Notes: a model not told the origin generated them from the letters alone. A stretch of 64,000 nucleotides of DNA from Pycnococcus provasolii (GCA_049487715.1 CP150566.1:372001-436000); one strand, 5' to 3'. Counted from the stretch's first letter, positions 19,219-29,629 are shown. Made by a program: numbers and translations.

Positions 19219-20796
19219 TTATCGCTCGTCGGTCAGGCTTAGCAACGCACGCGCCTGTGCAACCGCCTCGCTCTCCTTCGCAGGTAACACGCGCTTCAAA
19301 CCCGCGCGCATCACGGGAGAGGACGACGACGAATCATCCGCAGCCGCATCCGCATCATGCGCATCCACGCCGAAGCGAAACACGAATGTGTTCGATAACG
19401 CGGCGGTACGCATCGGCGGATCCGTGACGAGTGCGCTCACGTCAACCTGCATAACAGCAGAGAGGCCGGGGCCGCATCCCGCTGCGCGAGAGTATGCCGT
19501 CGCGAGACTCTCGGAGAGTTCCGAACGGTCCACGCTTGCGCGTATCTCAGCCCTTAAACTTAGCAGTTCGCCCACGGACACGGGCTGCTTGAACGTCACC
19601 TCGCCAACCTCAAGAAATCGTGGAGGCATCCCACAGAACGAGAAGGCTGTTGCGTACGCGAGCTCAAACGCTCGGCGCATGAGAAATCCGCCAAAGACGC
19701 GTCCGTTCATATTGCGCTGCTGTGGCTGCGTCATGAACAAATTCTCCTGCCGAGTTGCACGCGCGAGCATCACGTCGCCAGGAGCGAGTGCGGGCATCTC
19801 CATAAGCACCTTGCTCTCTTTGAGCAAGTCCGCGACAAGTTGTGCCTCCTCGTCGCTCATTTCCTGGTGCATCGGCTTGATGCTTCTCGCCTGCTTACGA
19901 GCGACGGCGCGCGCGTCACCTGCGGCGAAGGCTCGCTTCTCCTCTTCCGTTTCGGGGAGCAGGCCAGGGACGGGCGCAGCCTTACCTGTTTCCCTGTCTC
20001 TTGCAACAAACGTGAATCTCGCCTGTACAGCGGGCGGCTTCTTTTTGTCACTCTCCTCGATTCTCATGGAAATCTCGAGGCTGCTTCGTCCGACGTGCGT
20101 CACCTCACCACTGAGCACGATGTCGTCGTTCAGCGAGAGGCGCCTCTTGACGCGGATGCTGTCAACGCTCGCAGTGACGAGTGTCGGTTCGATGGTCGAC
20201 GGGTCGTCGTCGTCAACGTGCGCGAACGCAATGTTTCCCGCGAGACTATCTAGGTCCTCGAGCAGGCGTGCGATTCTGACGTGTCCGAACGGCGAGCCGT
20301 ACTGCGCTCTCAGGAAGGAGTCCGTCGAGAGTGCGTACGTGATTGAGGTTCGCGACTGTGCGGGAAGTTTCGGCTTAAGTTCTACTCCGTGTGGAACTTT
20401 TTGCGCGTTTTCTGACAGTGGTTTCTGCGCGTAGGATCGCCGGCGCCACAGCTCCCACGTGATTGGCGAGTACTCACCTGTGATGGGAGAAACCTCCTGA
20501 TGAGGTGACTCTTGAGCCTCAAGCTGTGATGTGCTGGTTGATGATGACGATGGGGTGCTAGAGTCACAACAAGCGGAACGCGACATGACAGAACGCGACA
20601 TGGAATGGATGGGGTGTGCAAAAGAAAAGAAATCCATATGGAAATGGAAATGGGATCCATGCCAGCAAGAAATCTTCCTAGAGAAGGCGAGAAATCCTCC
20701 TCCTGAACCTGAAGGCCCTGAAGGCCGCCTGAGCAGAACACCACCAACGAGAGGACCACCACCAATTATAAGTTGTAGACGTGACGCCATCGCCAT
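19219..20796 (-). CDS. ACOT9-like acyl-CoA thioesterase (double hotdog)
   Basis: Hydrolyses acyl-CoA to free acid and CoA. From the ATG at 20796 the N-terminus is basic, Ser-rich and free of acidic residues, as expected for a mitochondrial presequence. Two hotdog domains follow. The first contains DSIRVKRRLSLNDDIVLSGEVTHVGRSS-type sequence (20170-20080) and ARFTFVARD. The second holds the family signature NMNGRVFGGFLMRRAFELAYA (19705-19650) and VTFKQPVSVGELL (19600-19560). The order and spacing match animal and plant ACOT9-type proteins of about 400-440 residues; the extra length here is N-terminal and low-complexity at the C-terminus. The open frame upstream of 20796 lacks an ATG. Confidence 0.87.
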   Translation of the reverse strand: MAMASRLQLIIGGGPLVGGVLLRRPSGPSGSGGGFLAFSRKISCWHGSHFHFHMDFFSFAHPIHSMSRSVMSRSACCDSSTPSSSSTSTSQLEAQESPHQEVSPITGEYSPITWELWRRRSYAQKPLSENAQKVPHGVELKPKLPAQSRTSITYALSTDSFLRAQYGSPFGHVRIARLLEDLDSLAGNIAFAHVDDDDPSTIEPTLVTASVDSIRVKRRLSLNDDIVLSGEVTHVGRSSLEISMRIEESDKKKPPAVQARFTFVARDRETGKAAPVPGLLPETEEEKRAFAAGDARAVARKQARSIKPMHQEMSDEEAQLVADLLKESKVLMEMPALAPGDVMLARATRQENLFMTQPQQRNMNGRVFGGFLMRRAFELAYATAFSFCGMPPRFLEVGEVTFKQPVSVGELLSLRAEIRASVDRSELSESLATAYSRAAGCGPGLSAVMQVDVSALVTDPPMRTAALSNTFVFRFGVDAHDADAAADDSSSSSPVMRAGLKRVLPAKESEAVAQARALLSLTDER

Positions 20797-21270
20797 CAGT
20801 ATTTTTCGAAATGAAAAAAGAATTTTTAAAAAAGATAAGAGAACAGATACTGTTTTACGGATTTCGGATTCTTCGGAAGAGGGAACCCCTAACCTCCTCA
20901 TAACCCTAGTTGTAACCCCTAGTTGTAACCCCTAGTTGTAACCCCTACGATAGTTGTAACCCCTAGTTGTTGTAACCCCTAGCACTTCCTCCTCGGGGTT
21001 GGCGTTTGTCTCGCTCCCCCTTCCCTCCTCGCGCCTGTCCTATTCGCTCCGGTCGTTGCTTCAGGCACCCGTCGTGTCACGCAACTGATGAAGAAAGATT
21101 TCAATCAACGCACGCATGATGATGAGCACACGTTCTGTTGTATTCTTCATCAACGTGCGTCTGTCTGAGCCTGGTGGGTGTGCCCTGGTCCCTGGACTTC
21201 TTCATTCACTGGCTCATTTTATTTCGGGTCCACGTCCTTCAGGCTTTAGTCACCACTAGGCACTAGCTAG
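20797..21270. promoter_or_regulatory. Divergent intergenic region with TAACCCCTAG repeats
   Basis: Region between the thioesterase (minus) and the sulfotransferase-like gene (plus). It contains the telomere-like array at 20886-20985. Inverted GATGAAGAA/TTCTTCATC arms near 21088 and 21150 could form a hairpin. No gene is seen. Confidence 0.55.
20886..20985 (-). repeat. Degenerate telomere-like array (TTGTAACCCCTAG units)
   Basis: Five or more units of TTGTAACCCCTAG, plus CCCTAA variants. Read on the strand of the thioesterase gene, the unit is CTAGGGGTTACAA, i.e. TTAGGG-like on the coding strand. Confidence 0.75.
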
Positions 21271-22052
21271 ATGATGATGATGATGAAACAGCTCATCTTC
21301 TTCCTTGTCCTTGTGACCGTCGGACTGCTTGGAACAGTGCCTGGGATGACAATGTTGCAACAGCAGACGTATTTCTCACGCACAAGTTTGGCTTCGTCTT
21401 GGGTCATGAGCTGGCAGCAAACGTATGGGGACACGAGAAAGCTTCTAAAGACTTCTCACGAGAAATGGACCCAAACCACAACGTCACCAAACCGTCCATC
21501 TTCTTGGTGCGCAATATATTCGACGCAGTCGTATCTGGATACTTGTACCACAAGGCGGGGAAAGAATGCACTGTCCAAGCTAATTCAAATAGACATAGGC
21601 ACAAACCGACGCGTGAAGCTCAGAGATGGTTCAAGTACGTGGATTCCCAAAACTTCACCAAAGCTGAAAGTCATATGCACATCTGCGATGTTCTTAAGCA
21701 CCGCACGGAGAGAGATGGAGTATATCTTTACGCCGAGTTGGCATGGCGACAGTGGTATCAACCATACGAGAACTTTGTCTGCCGTCAACACGAGTTTCCG
21801 CTCATGCGCGTCCACTTCGAGGACCTCGTGCGCGAGCAATCGAAATTGACTGTGACTGGAATCGCGAAGCACTTCTTGGCACGAGGCGAGATGCTGCAAA
21901 GTAACGGATATCATGGACATCACGCGACCAGCCGCGATGTGCGACTGCGACAACGCGTGCGCGCGCTCGTGGAGGAAGCGGATAAACATGTGTTGGGGAG
22001 CGCACTTTCCCAGTCTAAGCTGCAAACCTGTGGTGTGGGCTTGGTGAGATAG
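21271..22052 (+). CDS. Sulfotransferase-like protein, frame-broken or incomplete
   Basis: The plus-strand frame ending at 22052 resembles carbohydrate sulfotransferases. DVFLTHKFGFV resembles the region after the 5'-PAPS loop, and SIFLVRNIFDAVVSGYLYH resembles the 3'-phosphate-binding motif. LAWRQWYQPYE and LMRVHFEDLV correspond to the conserved C-terminal block. That frame has no ATG before the conserved part. The only good start, at 21271, lies in another frame and encodes a clean signal anchor (KQLIFFLVLVTVGLLGTVPG). Joining the two needs a shift between about 21300 and 21350. Even joined, there is little room for a full PAPS-binding P-loop. It may be a real gene with an unseen intron, a sequence error, or a decaying copy. 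A Golgi location is inferred from the anchor. Confidence 0.55.
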
Positions 22053-22187
22053 TTTTGAAAAAGGTGATCTAGAGTTTAATTTAATTCATTACTGAATGAG
22101 GGATCTCAGGTTTTAATCAAACACGTGGTACGGGTTGTGCGCGGGTGTCGCGACGCGTAGTGAAGACGTTGAGGTTGATTTATAGTG

Positions 22188-23660
22188 ATGACGACGGCCA
22201 TGGTGCTCCTATCACCTGCTCCTCCTATCCAGAAAGATGAGAAGGAAACCCCGAATACTCGAATCCTCAGTTTTCACTTTTCTCCCCCTCCCTCCAGATC
22301 GTCGGGTCCTCTCCACAACCACCATAAAACTTTATCATTTCACCCCAGGGTCCCCCTCTCCATGGCGCTGTTACCTCTGCACCGCTTAGCCAACGCCACG
22401 GCCACTGCAACGATGAATGCAACAATGGCCAACACTGCTGCGAATACTAATGTGTCGTCGTTAGTGGTGAATATGAGTGATGTCCAGGCTGCTTCCGGGG
22501 TTTCAGGAGGAGCTCAAAGAGGTTTTCAGGACTTTAGCGATGATCCTAATGCGCCTAGGGGGGGTGCTCATGCTCATCATCACCAGTCGCCGTCACCGTC
22601 AGGATCTCTCCTTGAGGGGTCGCAGCACCCACATCACATCAGGGAGGAGTCTTCTCCTGAAGGGCACTTCTTTCCCGAGCTTGACGCACTAAGCGCGCGA
22701 TCCACGAACGCTACCAAGGAGGAGGACGTCGCCGCACTGGGCGCGCTCTTCACGAGGTACGTCAACGCGCACGCCGAAAGGTGCGGAGCAAACGCAAGGA
22801 GCAGACTACACGTCCTCCACATGGCGAGCAGCAGGGCAGGCCTGTGCGGAAGGAGAGCACTCGCGGCGCTCAAGCGACTCGCGGCGGAAGTGCACCCGAA
22901 CGCCATGGACGCGACGACGTACGGACACTTCTACAGATTCGCGTTCTTCGTGTGCCGGGAAGCGGGACACCGCGCGCTGCACGTCGAGGCGGCGTGCGAG
23001 GCATGGGCCGTCGCACTTCGAGGACGGTTCCGCCTGCTGCAGCCTTGGTGCCGATTCTGCCGCTCGTGCGGACGTCGCACCGTCTCCGAGGACACGTGGA
23101 GGCAGGTGCTCGACTTTGCGCGAAGCGTTCACGAGGATCTGTCCAACTACGATCCGATGGGTGCGTGGCCCGTTCTCATCGACGAGTTCGTCGAGGAGCT
23201 CGTGGGAGGAGGAGGAGGAGGAGGAGGAGGAGGCAGTCGCCGCAGAGACGCGAGGGATCCCGACGATGCCGCGATGTGCGTCGACGGGGTACCTCCCCAC
23301 ACATCACATGCAGCCCGAACAGCACCCGCGCCACGCACGCGCGCGGCTGGTCGCCGACGAGCCGCGGCGATGGCTCTCACGAGCCGCGGCGACGGTGGCT
23401 ACGATGGCGATGACGACCACGCGGACGACCGAGGGTCGTATGGCGAGGAACTGGAACCCAGTGCTGTGACCGCGGCAATTGCACACTCGAATGGTGAAGC
23501 GCGTGCAGATACACCCGTTCGCTTGGCAGCATCTGCCGGAGTCAAGCGAAGGCGTCAGAGCAGCTTGACTGAGGTGGAGGTGATGGCGGTCGCCGCGCGA
23601 CTCGCATGCCTGTCGCCGCCAAGCCCGGCTGGAAGGAAAAAGTCGAGAATCACTCCCTAA
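22188..23660 (+). CDS. DCN1-like neddylation factor (PONY domain)
   Basis: Protein with a potentiating-neddylation (DCUN1) domain, which helps transfer NEDD8 onto cullins and so activates cullin-RING ligases. The domain lies at about 22700-23200: FYRFAFFVCREAGHRALHVE, then a tryptophan-containing block (EAWAVALRGRF), LLQPWCRF, SEDTWRQVLDFARS and the hallmark SNYDPMGAWPVLIDEFVEE. A disordered N-terminus rich in T, A, N and H precedes it. The C-terminus has a Gly10 run, a disordered stretch and a basic tail (GRKKSRITP) that may be a nuclear signal. There is no UBA domain. Translation may start at the ATG at 22188 or at 22362 (MALLPLHRLA). Three other genes in the window encode probable cullin or ubiquitin-ligase parts, although direct cooperation is only inferred. 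Confidence 0.82.
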   Translation: MTTAMVLLSPAPPIQKDEKETPNTRILSFHFSPPPSRSSGPLHNHHKTLSFHPRVPLSMALLPLHRLANATATATMNATMANTAANTNVSSLVVNMSDVQAASGVSGGAQRGFQDFSDDPNAPRGGAHAHHHQSPSPSGSLLEGSQHPHHIREESSPEGHFFPELDALSARSTNATKEEDVAALGALFTRYVNAHAERCGANARSRLHVLHMASSRAGLCGRRALAALKRLAAEVHPNAMDATTYGHFYRFAFFVCREAGHRALHVEAACEAWAVALRGRFRLLQPWCRFCRSCGRRTVSEDTWRQVLDFARSVHEDLSNYDPMGAWPVLIDEFVEELVGGGGGGGGGGSRRRDARDPDDAAMCVDGVPPHTSHAARTAPAPRTRAAGRRRAAAMALTSRGDGGYDGDDDHADDRGSYGEELEPSAVTAAIAHSNGEARADTPVRLAASAGVKRRRQSSLTEVEVMAVAARLACLSPPSPAGRKKSRITP

Positions 23661-23805
23661 AGAATGGAAAATGGGGTGTTTCTTTTCCGTTGAAAGAATC
23701 GTCGTTACAATCACTGAAACGCGCTTATGTAAAGCTCCTTTTGTTTTGAAAAGAAAAAGAAATCTCACCCACCTCAAAAGAATTGTTCATGGTATAGAAT
23801 CATGT

Positions 23806-25887
23806 TCAAGCCGTGGCAGCCTGCGGGGGCTCTTCCATGTCCTCATCCTCGCTTTCCGCGAGGAACTGCGACACGCCTCTGTCGCCACGAAGGATGCGAG
23901 CACCGTGTCCTACATTTCCTTGCTCGTCCATGACGTCCGCGGCGGTGAGGGCGACGATAATCTGATCGTGAGAACCACTACTTTTAGCCTCGCGTGCCAA
24001 TGTGGGCACCTCGAACATCGCGTCGTTCAGAAGTCGCTCCAAGAGGCTGCGAAGCCCTCGCGCACCCGTTCCCTTCGACTTGGCAAGCTTCGCAACCGAG
24101 CGCAGCGCTCCGCGGGACATGCACAGCCTGGCGTCATTCATCGCAAACAGCGCCGAGTACTGCTTCAGCAGAGCGTTGCGCGGTTTCGTGAGGCTGAGAA
24201 CAAGCTCGTCGACAGTCAGCTCGGCCAATCCGCAATGCACCGGGAATCGTCCCACGAATTCGGGAATCAACCCGAAGCGCACGAGATCCTCCGCCTCCAC
24301 GCGTCGCAGGAGGTCGTCCTTTTTCGGAATGTCCGAAGCGCTCGCCGCACCGAATCCGATGGACGTGCGCGCCGTGCGTTCCGCCACCGCATCCGCGAGG
24401 TTAACGAACGCGCCACCGCAGATGAAAAGGATGTCTCGCGTGTTCATGGCGATCGTCTCCCCGCGCGGCGTCTTGCGTCCCCCCTTGTCGGGAACGTTGA
24501 CGACCGTTCCCTCGATCATCTTCAGGAGCGCCTGCTGCACGCCCTCGCCGCTCACGTCGCGCGTCACGCTGCTGCTCGCGCTCTTGCGCGCCACCTTGTC
24601 GACCTCGTCGATGTACACGATTCCTCTCTCCGCGAGGCTCACGTCGAAGTTGGCAGCCTGCAGTAGCTTAAAGAGAAGGCTCTCGACATCCTCGCCGACG
24701 TAACCAGCCTGCGTGAGCGTCGTCGCGTCCGCGAGAACGAGCGGCACGTTCGCGACGCGCGCGAGCGTTCGAGCGAGCAGCGTCTTTCCCGACCCGGTGG
24801 GTCCAAACAGAAGCACGTTCGACTTCTCAAGCTCGACGGTGGGTGCGGCTGGTGTGGCGGCATTCGCGTCGCTCGACGCCGCCGTGTTAAGAATGCTTGC
24901 GATGGATTTCTCCGCGCGTGCGCTGCGGCTGCACTCGCCGCTCACCCAGCTTCCGTCCGAGCGCAGCTCGCCGTACGACGCAGCCTGCGCGGCTGCGAGC
25001 ATGGTTGACGCGTTTCCCGCAAACTCGCGGTCCATCTGCTGCTGTGGCGGCGACGGCCGCGACACCGGATTTGCGCCGTACGTCGGTGTGAACGTCTTCG
25101 GTGCCGACGTCGTGTCGACATTTGCCGAAGTGGACGGGTACCTGCTGAGTCCTCCGTCGCTGCTGAGGCCTGTGGTGAACACGCCGCTGTTCGTTGACAT
25201 CGTTGGATTGGTCGCCTGCGCCGCGGCTGCCGCGGCAGCCGCGGCGTGTCCCGCAAGGGCGACACGGCGGTAGTGGTTGTACACGGCGACGGACAAAGTC
25301 CTTTTCGCTGCATCCTGTCCCACGACGTGCTCGTGCAGCGCTTCGCACAGCTCCTTCGGCGTTGGCAATTCCGCGAAGTGCTGCAGGTGTTTCGCGTCGA
25401 ACGACGCTTGGTGTGATGAGATTGTTGGCGGCGTGGACCCACCGCCGAATCTCAGCGAGGGCCCTTGCGGCTGCGGCATGGACGTGTAGGAGCCGTTTTC
25501 GGCGTCACTGCTCTCTTGCGTTTGCGGCGCCATGCGCGACGAGGCTAGAGGAGGAGGGAAGGTGGTGGATGTGGTTGTGGACGTGGATGCGGATGGCGGT
25601 GTCGGCGGTGTGCGCGCGACAAGTAAGGGCGGTGGTGGCGAGTGCGGGTGTGGTGAGTGCGGGTACGGTGCCGACGACGACGACGACGACGACGCATCTG
25701 TCTTGTAACCTTGTAACCTTGAGAAACCTTGTAACGGAGAAAATTGGCCATATGAGACAGATGAGGCCACGACTGCCAGTGAAGAAGCCATTGACAAGGA
25801 CCTGGGACCCACACCGGATCCCATTAAGTGTGGGATCCCTCCTATATGGGATCCCATTAAGTGATGGATCCCTGAAGCACGAAGCAT
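23806..25887 (-). CDS. CLPX: Organellar ClpX AAA+ unfoldase
   Basis: ATPase that unfolds substrates and feeds them to ClpP, probably in mitochondria. Motifs: Walker A GPTGSGKT (about 24800), pore-loop and sensor block [13 protein letters not shown], Walker [10 protein letters not shown], the ClpX hallmark [16 protein letters not shown], the ClpP-docking SIGFG (about 24355), sensor [10 protein letters not shown], and [10 protein letters not shown]. The N-terminus is a long Ser/Pro-rich, targeting-type region. The Cys4 zinc domain typical of bacterial ClpX is absent, as in some eukaryotic forms. About 130 low-complexity residues separate the helix [21 protein letters not shown] from Walker A. 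The first ATG is at 25887. The ATG at 25791 is an equally good start and avoids translating a GGATCC-rich repeat. Confidence 0.92.
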   Translation of the reverse strand: MLRASGIHHLMGSHIGGIPHLMGSGVGPRSLSMASSLAVVASSVSYGQFSPLQGFSRLQGYKTDASSSSSSSAPYPHSPHPHSPPPPLLVARTPPTPPSASTSTTTSTTFPPPLASSRMAPQTQESSDAENGSYTSMPQPQGPSLRFGGGSTPPTISSHQASFDAKHLQHFAELPTPKELCEALHEHVVGQDAAKRTLSVAVYNHYRRVALAGHAAAAAAAAAQATNPTMSTNSGVFTTGLSSDGGLSRYPSTSANVDTTSAPKTFTPTYGANPVSRPSPPQQQMDREFAGNASTMLAAAQAASYGELRSDGSWVSGECSRSARAEKSIASILNTAASSDANAATPAAPTVELEKSNVLLFGPTGSGKTLLARTLARVANVPLVLADATTLTQAGYVGEDVESLLFKLLQAANFDVSLAERGIVYIDEVDKVARKSASSSVTRDVSGEGVQQALLKMIEGTVVNVPDKGGRKTPRGETIAMNTRDILFICGGAFVNLADAVAERTARTSIGFGAASASDIPKKDDLLRRVEAEDLVRFGLIPEFVGRFPVHCGLAELTVDELVLSLTKPRNALLKQYSALFAMNDARLCMSRGALRSVAKLAKSKGTGARGLRSLLERLLNDAMFEVPTLAREAKSSGSHDQIIVALTAADVMDEQGNVGHGARILRGDRGVSQFLAESEDEDMEEPPQAATA
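25816..25871. repeat. GGATCC-containing direct repeats
   Basis: Four GGATCC sites in 56 bp, including two copies of GGATCCCATTAAGTG (25816 and 25849). They lie at the 5' end of the ClpX gene. Confidence 0.75.
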
Positions 25888-26729
25888 ATTATCACTAGAG
25901 AATGCAGAATGCTAATATGTAAGCAGTGGAAGGAAGAACGCAATGCGACGTCACGCGCACGCCCGATGGGGAACTGGAATGCCCGGGGAGAACGCAGATG
26001 GCCTGACGCGCTTTCAAGAAGTTCTCCCCGGCCCCTCCCCTCCCTCCGGCTGGCCCCCCCCGGGGGGGCGTTCCCTCTCCCAACCACAACCAAACCAACC
26101 ACCAGGCAGTCAGGAACCATTTTAACCCTGGGCTCCGAGAGGGGCTGCAACTCGTTGCAACTCGTTGCAACTCCTTGCAAGTTGCAACGAACTTGTTGTG
26201 CTTGTGTTGTTTGCAGTGACTTTGCACTCGTTGTTGTGCTTGCATCGGTGCATCCTTGGAGCCTCGTTGTTGGCCGCGTCTGCCTGTGCACTCGGCTTGC
26301 TTTCTGAGAAGTTTTGGCGAGGAAACCTCTCCAGTTCAACCTCTCCAGTTCATCCGAGAAAAAAAGGCCTTATTTTATGTACAAGGCACCAGACAAACAT
26401 ACACCACACACATGAAAAATGCGTGGTGGTGGTGTGTGACCTACGAACACGCCTCTCGCCGCACGCTCACCGTTGGAACTCGGACTATCGGACGGGGGAG
26501 ACGGGTCGGAAGAGGGCGGCGACCAAGAGGGCTCGTAAAAATGGATCGCAAAAAGTGCACCAAAAAAGCAACTTTTTAGCCACGGTGGCAAGCGAAAAGC
26601 GAATCTTCGCCAGCAAAATATCTCGCGTCGTGACACAACTCATATGTATCTCTCGCCAAAAAAAAGCGCGCCACTTTCCATGCCAGCCTTTCGTGAAGGC
26701 ACAAAATTAATAGAAACTATTAACCTGGA
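25888..26729. other. Intergenic region, 840 bp, no supported gene
   Basis: Upstream of ClpX and downstream of the LRR gene, both minus. A cluster of TTGCAACTCG/TTGCAAG units at about 26146-26195 stands out. Open frames on both strands here look non-coding, as none keeps a coherent composition. Confidence 0.45.
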
Positions 26730-28289
26730 TTACAAAGCGAAAGGCGGCCTCTCTCTCCCTGACGGCACACGCTCGGGAATATGGATCGTCGTCGTTTCCT
26801 CACACGTGTCCTCAGAACTCCTCCTCGCCTCTAATCGGCTCCTCCGCCGAGGTGCCTTCTTCTTGTAGAAGTCCTTAGGCTTCGCGAGGATTTCCTTCCA
26901 GTTGCTCTCCTTCTCCTCCAAAATAGGACGCTGCGCCTGCCGCGAAGTCTTGCGCGACACATCCTCCGCGCGAACGCGACGGCGGAAGGCGGCAAGGTCT
27001 GCGCTATTCCTCTCCTTCTCCTGGCGTTTCTTCTCCATCCAAGACGACCATGCGGCATTCTCCTCCGCCTTAGCAACGTCCGCATTCGTCGTCTCCGCCT
27101 GCTCTTCCTCCGCCTTGGCAACGTCCGCATTCGTCGAACGCCGCTGCTGCTCTTGCTCGTGCACTTTCCTCGCCTCGACAGCCGACTCCCTCACCTTGCG
27201 ATTGTGCACCTTCACCGCCAACGCGATCGCTCCAGTCGCCGCGCCGCCCTTCTCCGTCAAGAGCACGCGAATGCACCCGCCTCGAGGTGCCACATCCACC
27301 ACCTTCGCGCCAGCCACGCGCGACGCCCACGCCTCGAGCGACGTGCGTAGCGTCTCGATGTCCGCAGTCTCGTCCTCGAGAGCTGCTAGGATGCGCACTT
27401 CGGAGCGCAACGTCGCAAGCTTCGCCTCTGCTTCGCCCGACGATGCCAACGACGCGAGAGCCTTCTCCAAACCACTTCGGTCACCCGCGCAGAAGGCTTC
27501 CCGCGCTGCAGATGTCGCCTCTCGCCGCGTCTTCGTCTGAAGCATACGCTCCACCTCCGTGCGCACTTCAGGCGCCATGTTCTGTCGAAGGTGTTCCAGC
27601 ATGCGCGCCGTGCGCCGCTTCACGGAGGAGCTTGGTCCAGCACCTTGCCATACGGACAGCAGCGTGACGTCCGACGCCAGACCTGCGGTACCTGTGAGCG
27701 GATTGCCATCCACGCTCAGCACTTGAAGGTTCACCAGCTTGGCAAGTGCGCACGGCAGTTCCCGGATGACGTTTTCGTTGAGCCAGACTTCCTCGAGCGA
27801 GCTTGCAAGCAGCCCGAGTTCCTCAGGCACAACCGCGATGCGGTTTGCGTTCGCGACGATTCTCCTAAGTTTGCGAAACCTGTTTGCGTCGCACAACGGC
27901 TGAACGGGCAGGGCGTCGAGAAGGTTTCTCGAGATGCTCAAGGTTTTCAGGTTAGCTGCGATCTGCGTCGGTAGGGCCTGTAGTGCATCTGTGAACGCTG
28001 GCACTGCAAGACTTCGCGCGTCCCAGGTGGCGGACTGTCCCGCTGCGGCGACTAAAACAGCGAGAGAGGACGACCTAAGATGGTTCGCAGACAACACGGC
28101 CGACGATGACGAACCTCCCCAACCTTCCCCAACACGGCCTGAACCAACCAGACCAACCCCAACCCCAATGCGGCCGCGGCCGCGGCTGCGGCCGCCCGCC
28201 CCTGCTGCTGACATACCACCACCACCACCACCACCACCACCGGCAGCCGGCATGAACGTCCACTCGACACCCGCACCCGTGAACGCCAT
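26730..28289 (-). CDS. Leucine-rich-repeat protein with coiled-coil C-terminus
   Basis: Protein of 519 residues. A Gly/Ser-rich N-terminus precedes about four leucine-rich repeats at about 28000-27680 (LKTLSISRNLLDALP, LRRIVANANRIAVVPEELG, LEEVWLNENVIRELP, LQVLSVDGNPLTG), of the intracellular type that also occurs in LRRC57-like proteins. The rest is helical and charged, with a twice-repeated TNADVAKAEE (27140-27070) and a basic C-terminal segment (FYKKKAPRRRS). The repeats suggest protein binding; no enzyme motif is present. The partner is unknown. The start at 28289 is the first ATG. Confidence 0.78.
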   Translation of the reverse strand: MAFTGAGVEWTFMPAAGGGGGGGGGMSAAGAGGRSRGRGRIGVGVGLVGSGRVGEGWGGSSSSAVLSANHLRSSSLAVLVAAAGQSATWDARSLAVPAFTDALQALPTQIAANLKTLSISRNLLDALPVQPLCDANRFRKLRRIVANANRIAVVPEELGLLASSLEEVWLNENVIRELPCALAKLVNLQVLSVDGNPLTGTAGLASDVTLLSVWQGAGPSSSVKRRTARMLEHLRQNMAPEVRTEVERMLQTKTRREATSAAREAFCAGDRSGLEKALASLASSGEAEAKLATLRSEVRILAALEDETADIETLRTSLEAWASRVAGAKVVDVAPRGGCIRVLLTEKGGAATGAIALAVKVHNRKVRESAVEARKVHEQEQQRRSTNADVAKAEEEQAETTNADVAKAEENAAWSSWMEKKRQEKERNSADLAAFRRRVRAEDVSRKTSRQAQRPILEEKESNWKEILAKPKDFYKKKAPRRRSRLEARRSSEDTCEETTTIHIPERVPSGRERPPFAL

Positions 28290-28476
28290 AAGTTATGTAA
28301 GGTTTTAAAAAACAACTCTTCCAATGACCGAAGAAATGAGGGGAGGGAGGAAAAGGTCAACCCCCAGGAAGAGCCGCGTCGGTCAAACCCCCAATCAATT
28401 TATTCATTCATCCATTCGGGTTGGGAGTTCGGGTTTTGGGATGAAAGCTTGCACGTTCTTACATATGTACCTTTAT

Positions 28477-28795
28477 TTATAATACAACAGTTATTATGCT
28501 AACTACTCTCTCGTCAGCGCCACGGCACCGCTGCCGCCGCAACCGTTGTACCCTAGGATCAATGGGAATACTGTAAGATTCTGTAACAGTGGGAGAACGT
28601 ACTGTAAACGTGAGGGCGAATGTCTGTAGTGCAAGTCGCATCTGCACCGCGGCACGGCTGGATCTGCGCCTCAAACCTCGACCCATCCTCGGACCCTCCT
28701 CGATGCGCTGCTGGATGACGTTGATGCACTGCAGAGTTGCAGGCCCGCCGCCTCTTGCGGCCTGCGCAGGGGTAGTACGAAAGGTACGTGCAGAA

Positions 28796-28835
<40 letters not shown>

Positions 28836-28911
28836 ATGCGAAAATTACGTATATGGGACCTCCGGGAGGTCCCACACGATGTAAAAGTCGGGAACGTGTG
28901 CGCGCCGCCAT
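28477..28911 (-). CDS. Hypothetical protein, weak
   Basis: An ATG-initiated frame of 144 residues with a Pro13 run (from the GGC repeat at 28795-28833), a basic N-terminus that could target an organelle, and a helical segment INVIQQRIEEGPRMGRG. I recognise no family. The opposite strand is also open over much of the same interval, so coding is uncertain. Confidence 0.3.
28795..28833. repeat. (GGC)n tract
   Basis: About twelve uninterrupted GGC units that read as polyglycine or polyproline according to strand. Confidence 0.85.
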
Positions 28912-29148
28912 TTATGTGTGAGGTGAACCCCTAAACGGGATACGCCGAACTGCCAAAACCCCCAACAGGGAGGTATCACGTGATCCACAGATTGATCATT
29001 TGCTTTTCATTCTCAGCAAACCGACGTGGGGTGGTGGATCCAACTCGCGCAAACGCAAACACTCAGACGATGTCACTTCGCAGAAACGTCTACGCTCAAC
29101 TGCTGCAGGATACACGTCGGCTACTTCTAAACACTTTAACGCGGATCG
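28912..29148. other. Gene-poor segment, nothing supported
   Basis: No convincing frame on either strand; composition is less GC-rich than in neighbouring genes. Confidence 0.4.
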
Positions 29149-29629
29149 TTACGACGGCAACCTCAGCATCCGAGCTTTTGTTAGGAACGAACTCTTTCCA
29201 TGTGGTTCTGCGGTGCCATGACTCGCGACGTCGTTAAACTTGAGCAGTAGATCCTTTTGGGCGTCATCCAACTTAGGAGGTCGCCCACCTTGTGATGGTA
29301 CAACGCGTGATCTTACGTCTCGAAGCTCAACAGTGGTAGGATGCTCGTCCTCAACGGACACCACTATCTCATCTGCGGCTGCTACGGAGCGCGGTGTGTT
29401 CTTATGTCGAAGCTCCTGACGCCTCTCCTCGCGTCGTTGCTCCACCATCAAGCGAAGCTTCCGTGCCCATCTTTTGAGGGTCCTCAGTCCTCACTGTGGT
29501 CTTCGCCCAACTGTACTTCCCGCTTTTCAAATCATTCTCAGGGAGCCTCCCTTGCTCGTGCTCGATCGCCATATCAAGCAGTTGTGCGTGCGTTGGTGTG
29601 CGTGGTGCCGTGTCGGTGTTCGCCGCCAT
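29149..29629 (-). pseudogene. Possible remnant of a DNA-binding or transposon protein
   Basis: Two minus-strand frames look coding but are out of register. One starts at an ATG at 29629 (MAANTDTAPRTPTHAQLLD) and runs through YSWAKTTVRT. The other continues as TLKRWARKLRLMVEQRREE and then GRPPKLDDAQKDLLLKF, a sequence style often seen in helix-turn-helix or transposase proteins. They would join near 29480 by a shift or an intron. The second frame stops at 29149, with nothing coding after it. I do not recognise a family; a decayed mobile element is an inference from the broken state and gene-poor surroundings. Confidence 0.3.

Noticed and set aside
26165-26710. Plus-strand frame of 181 codons between ClpX and the LRR gene
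   Set aside because: It begins in TTGCAACTCG repeats and changes character halfway; no conserved segment is seen.
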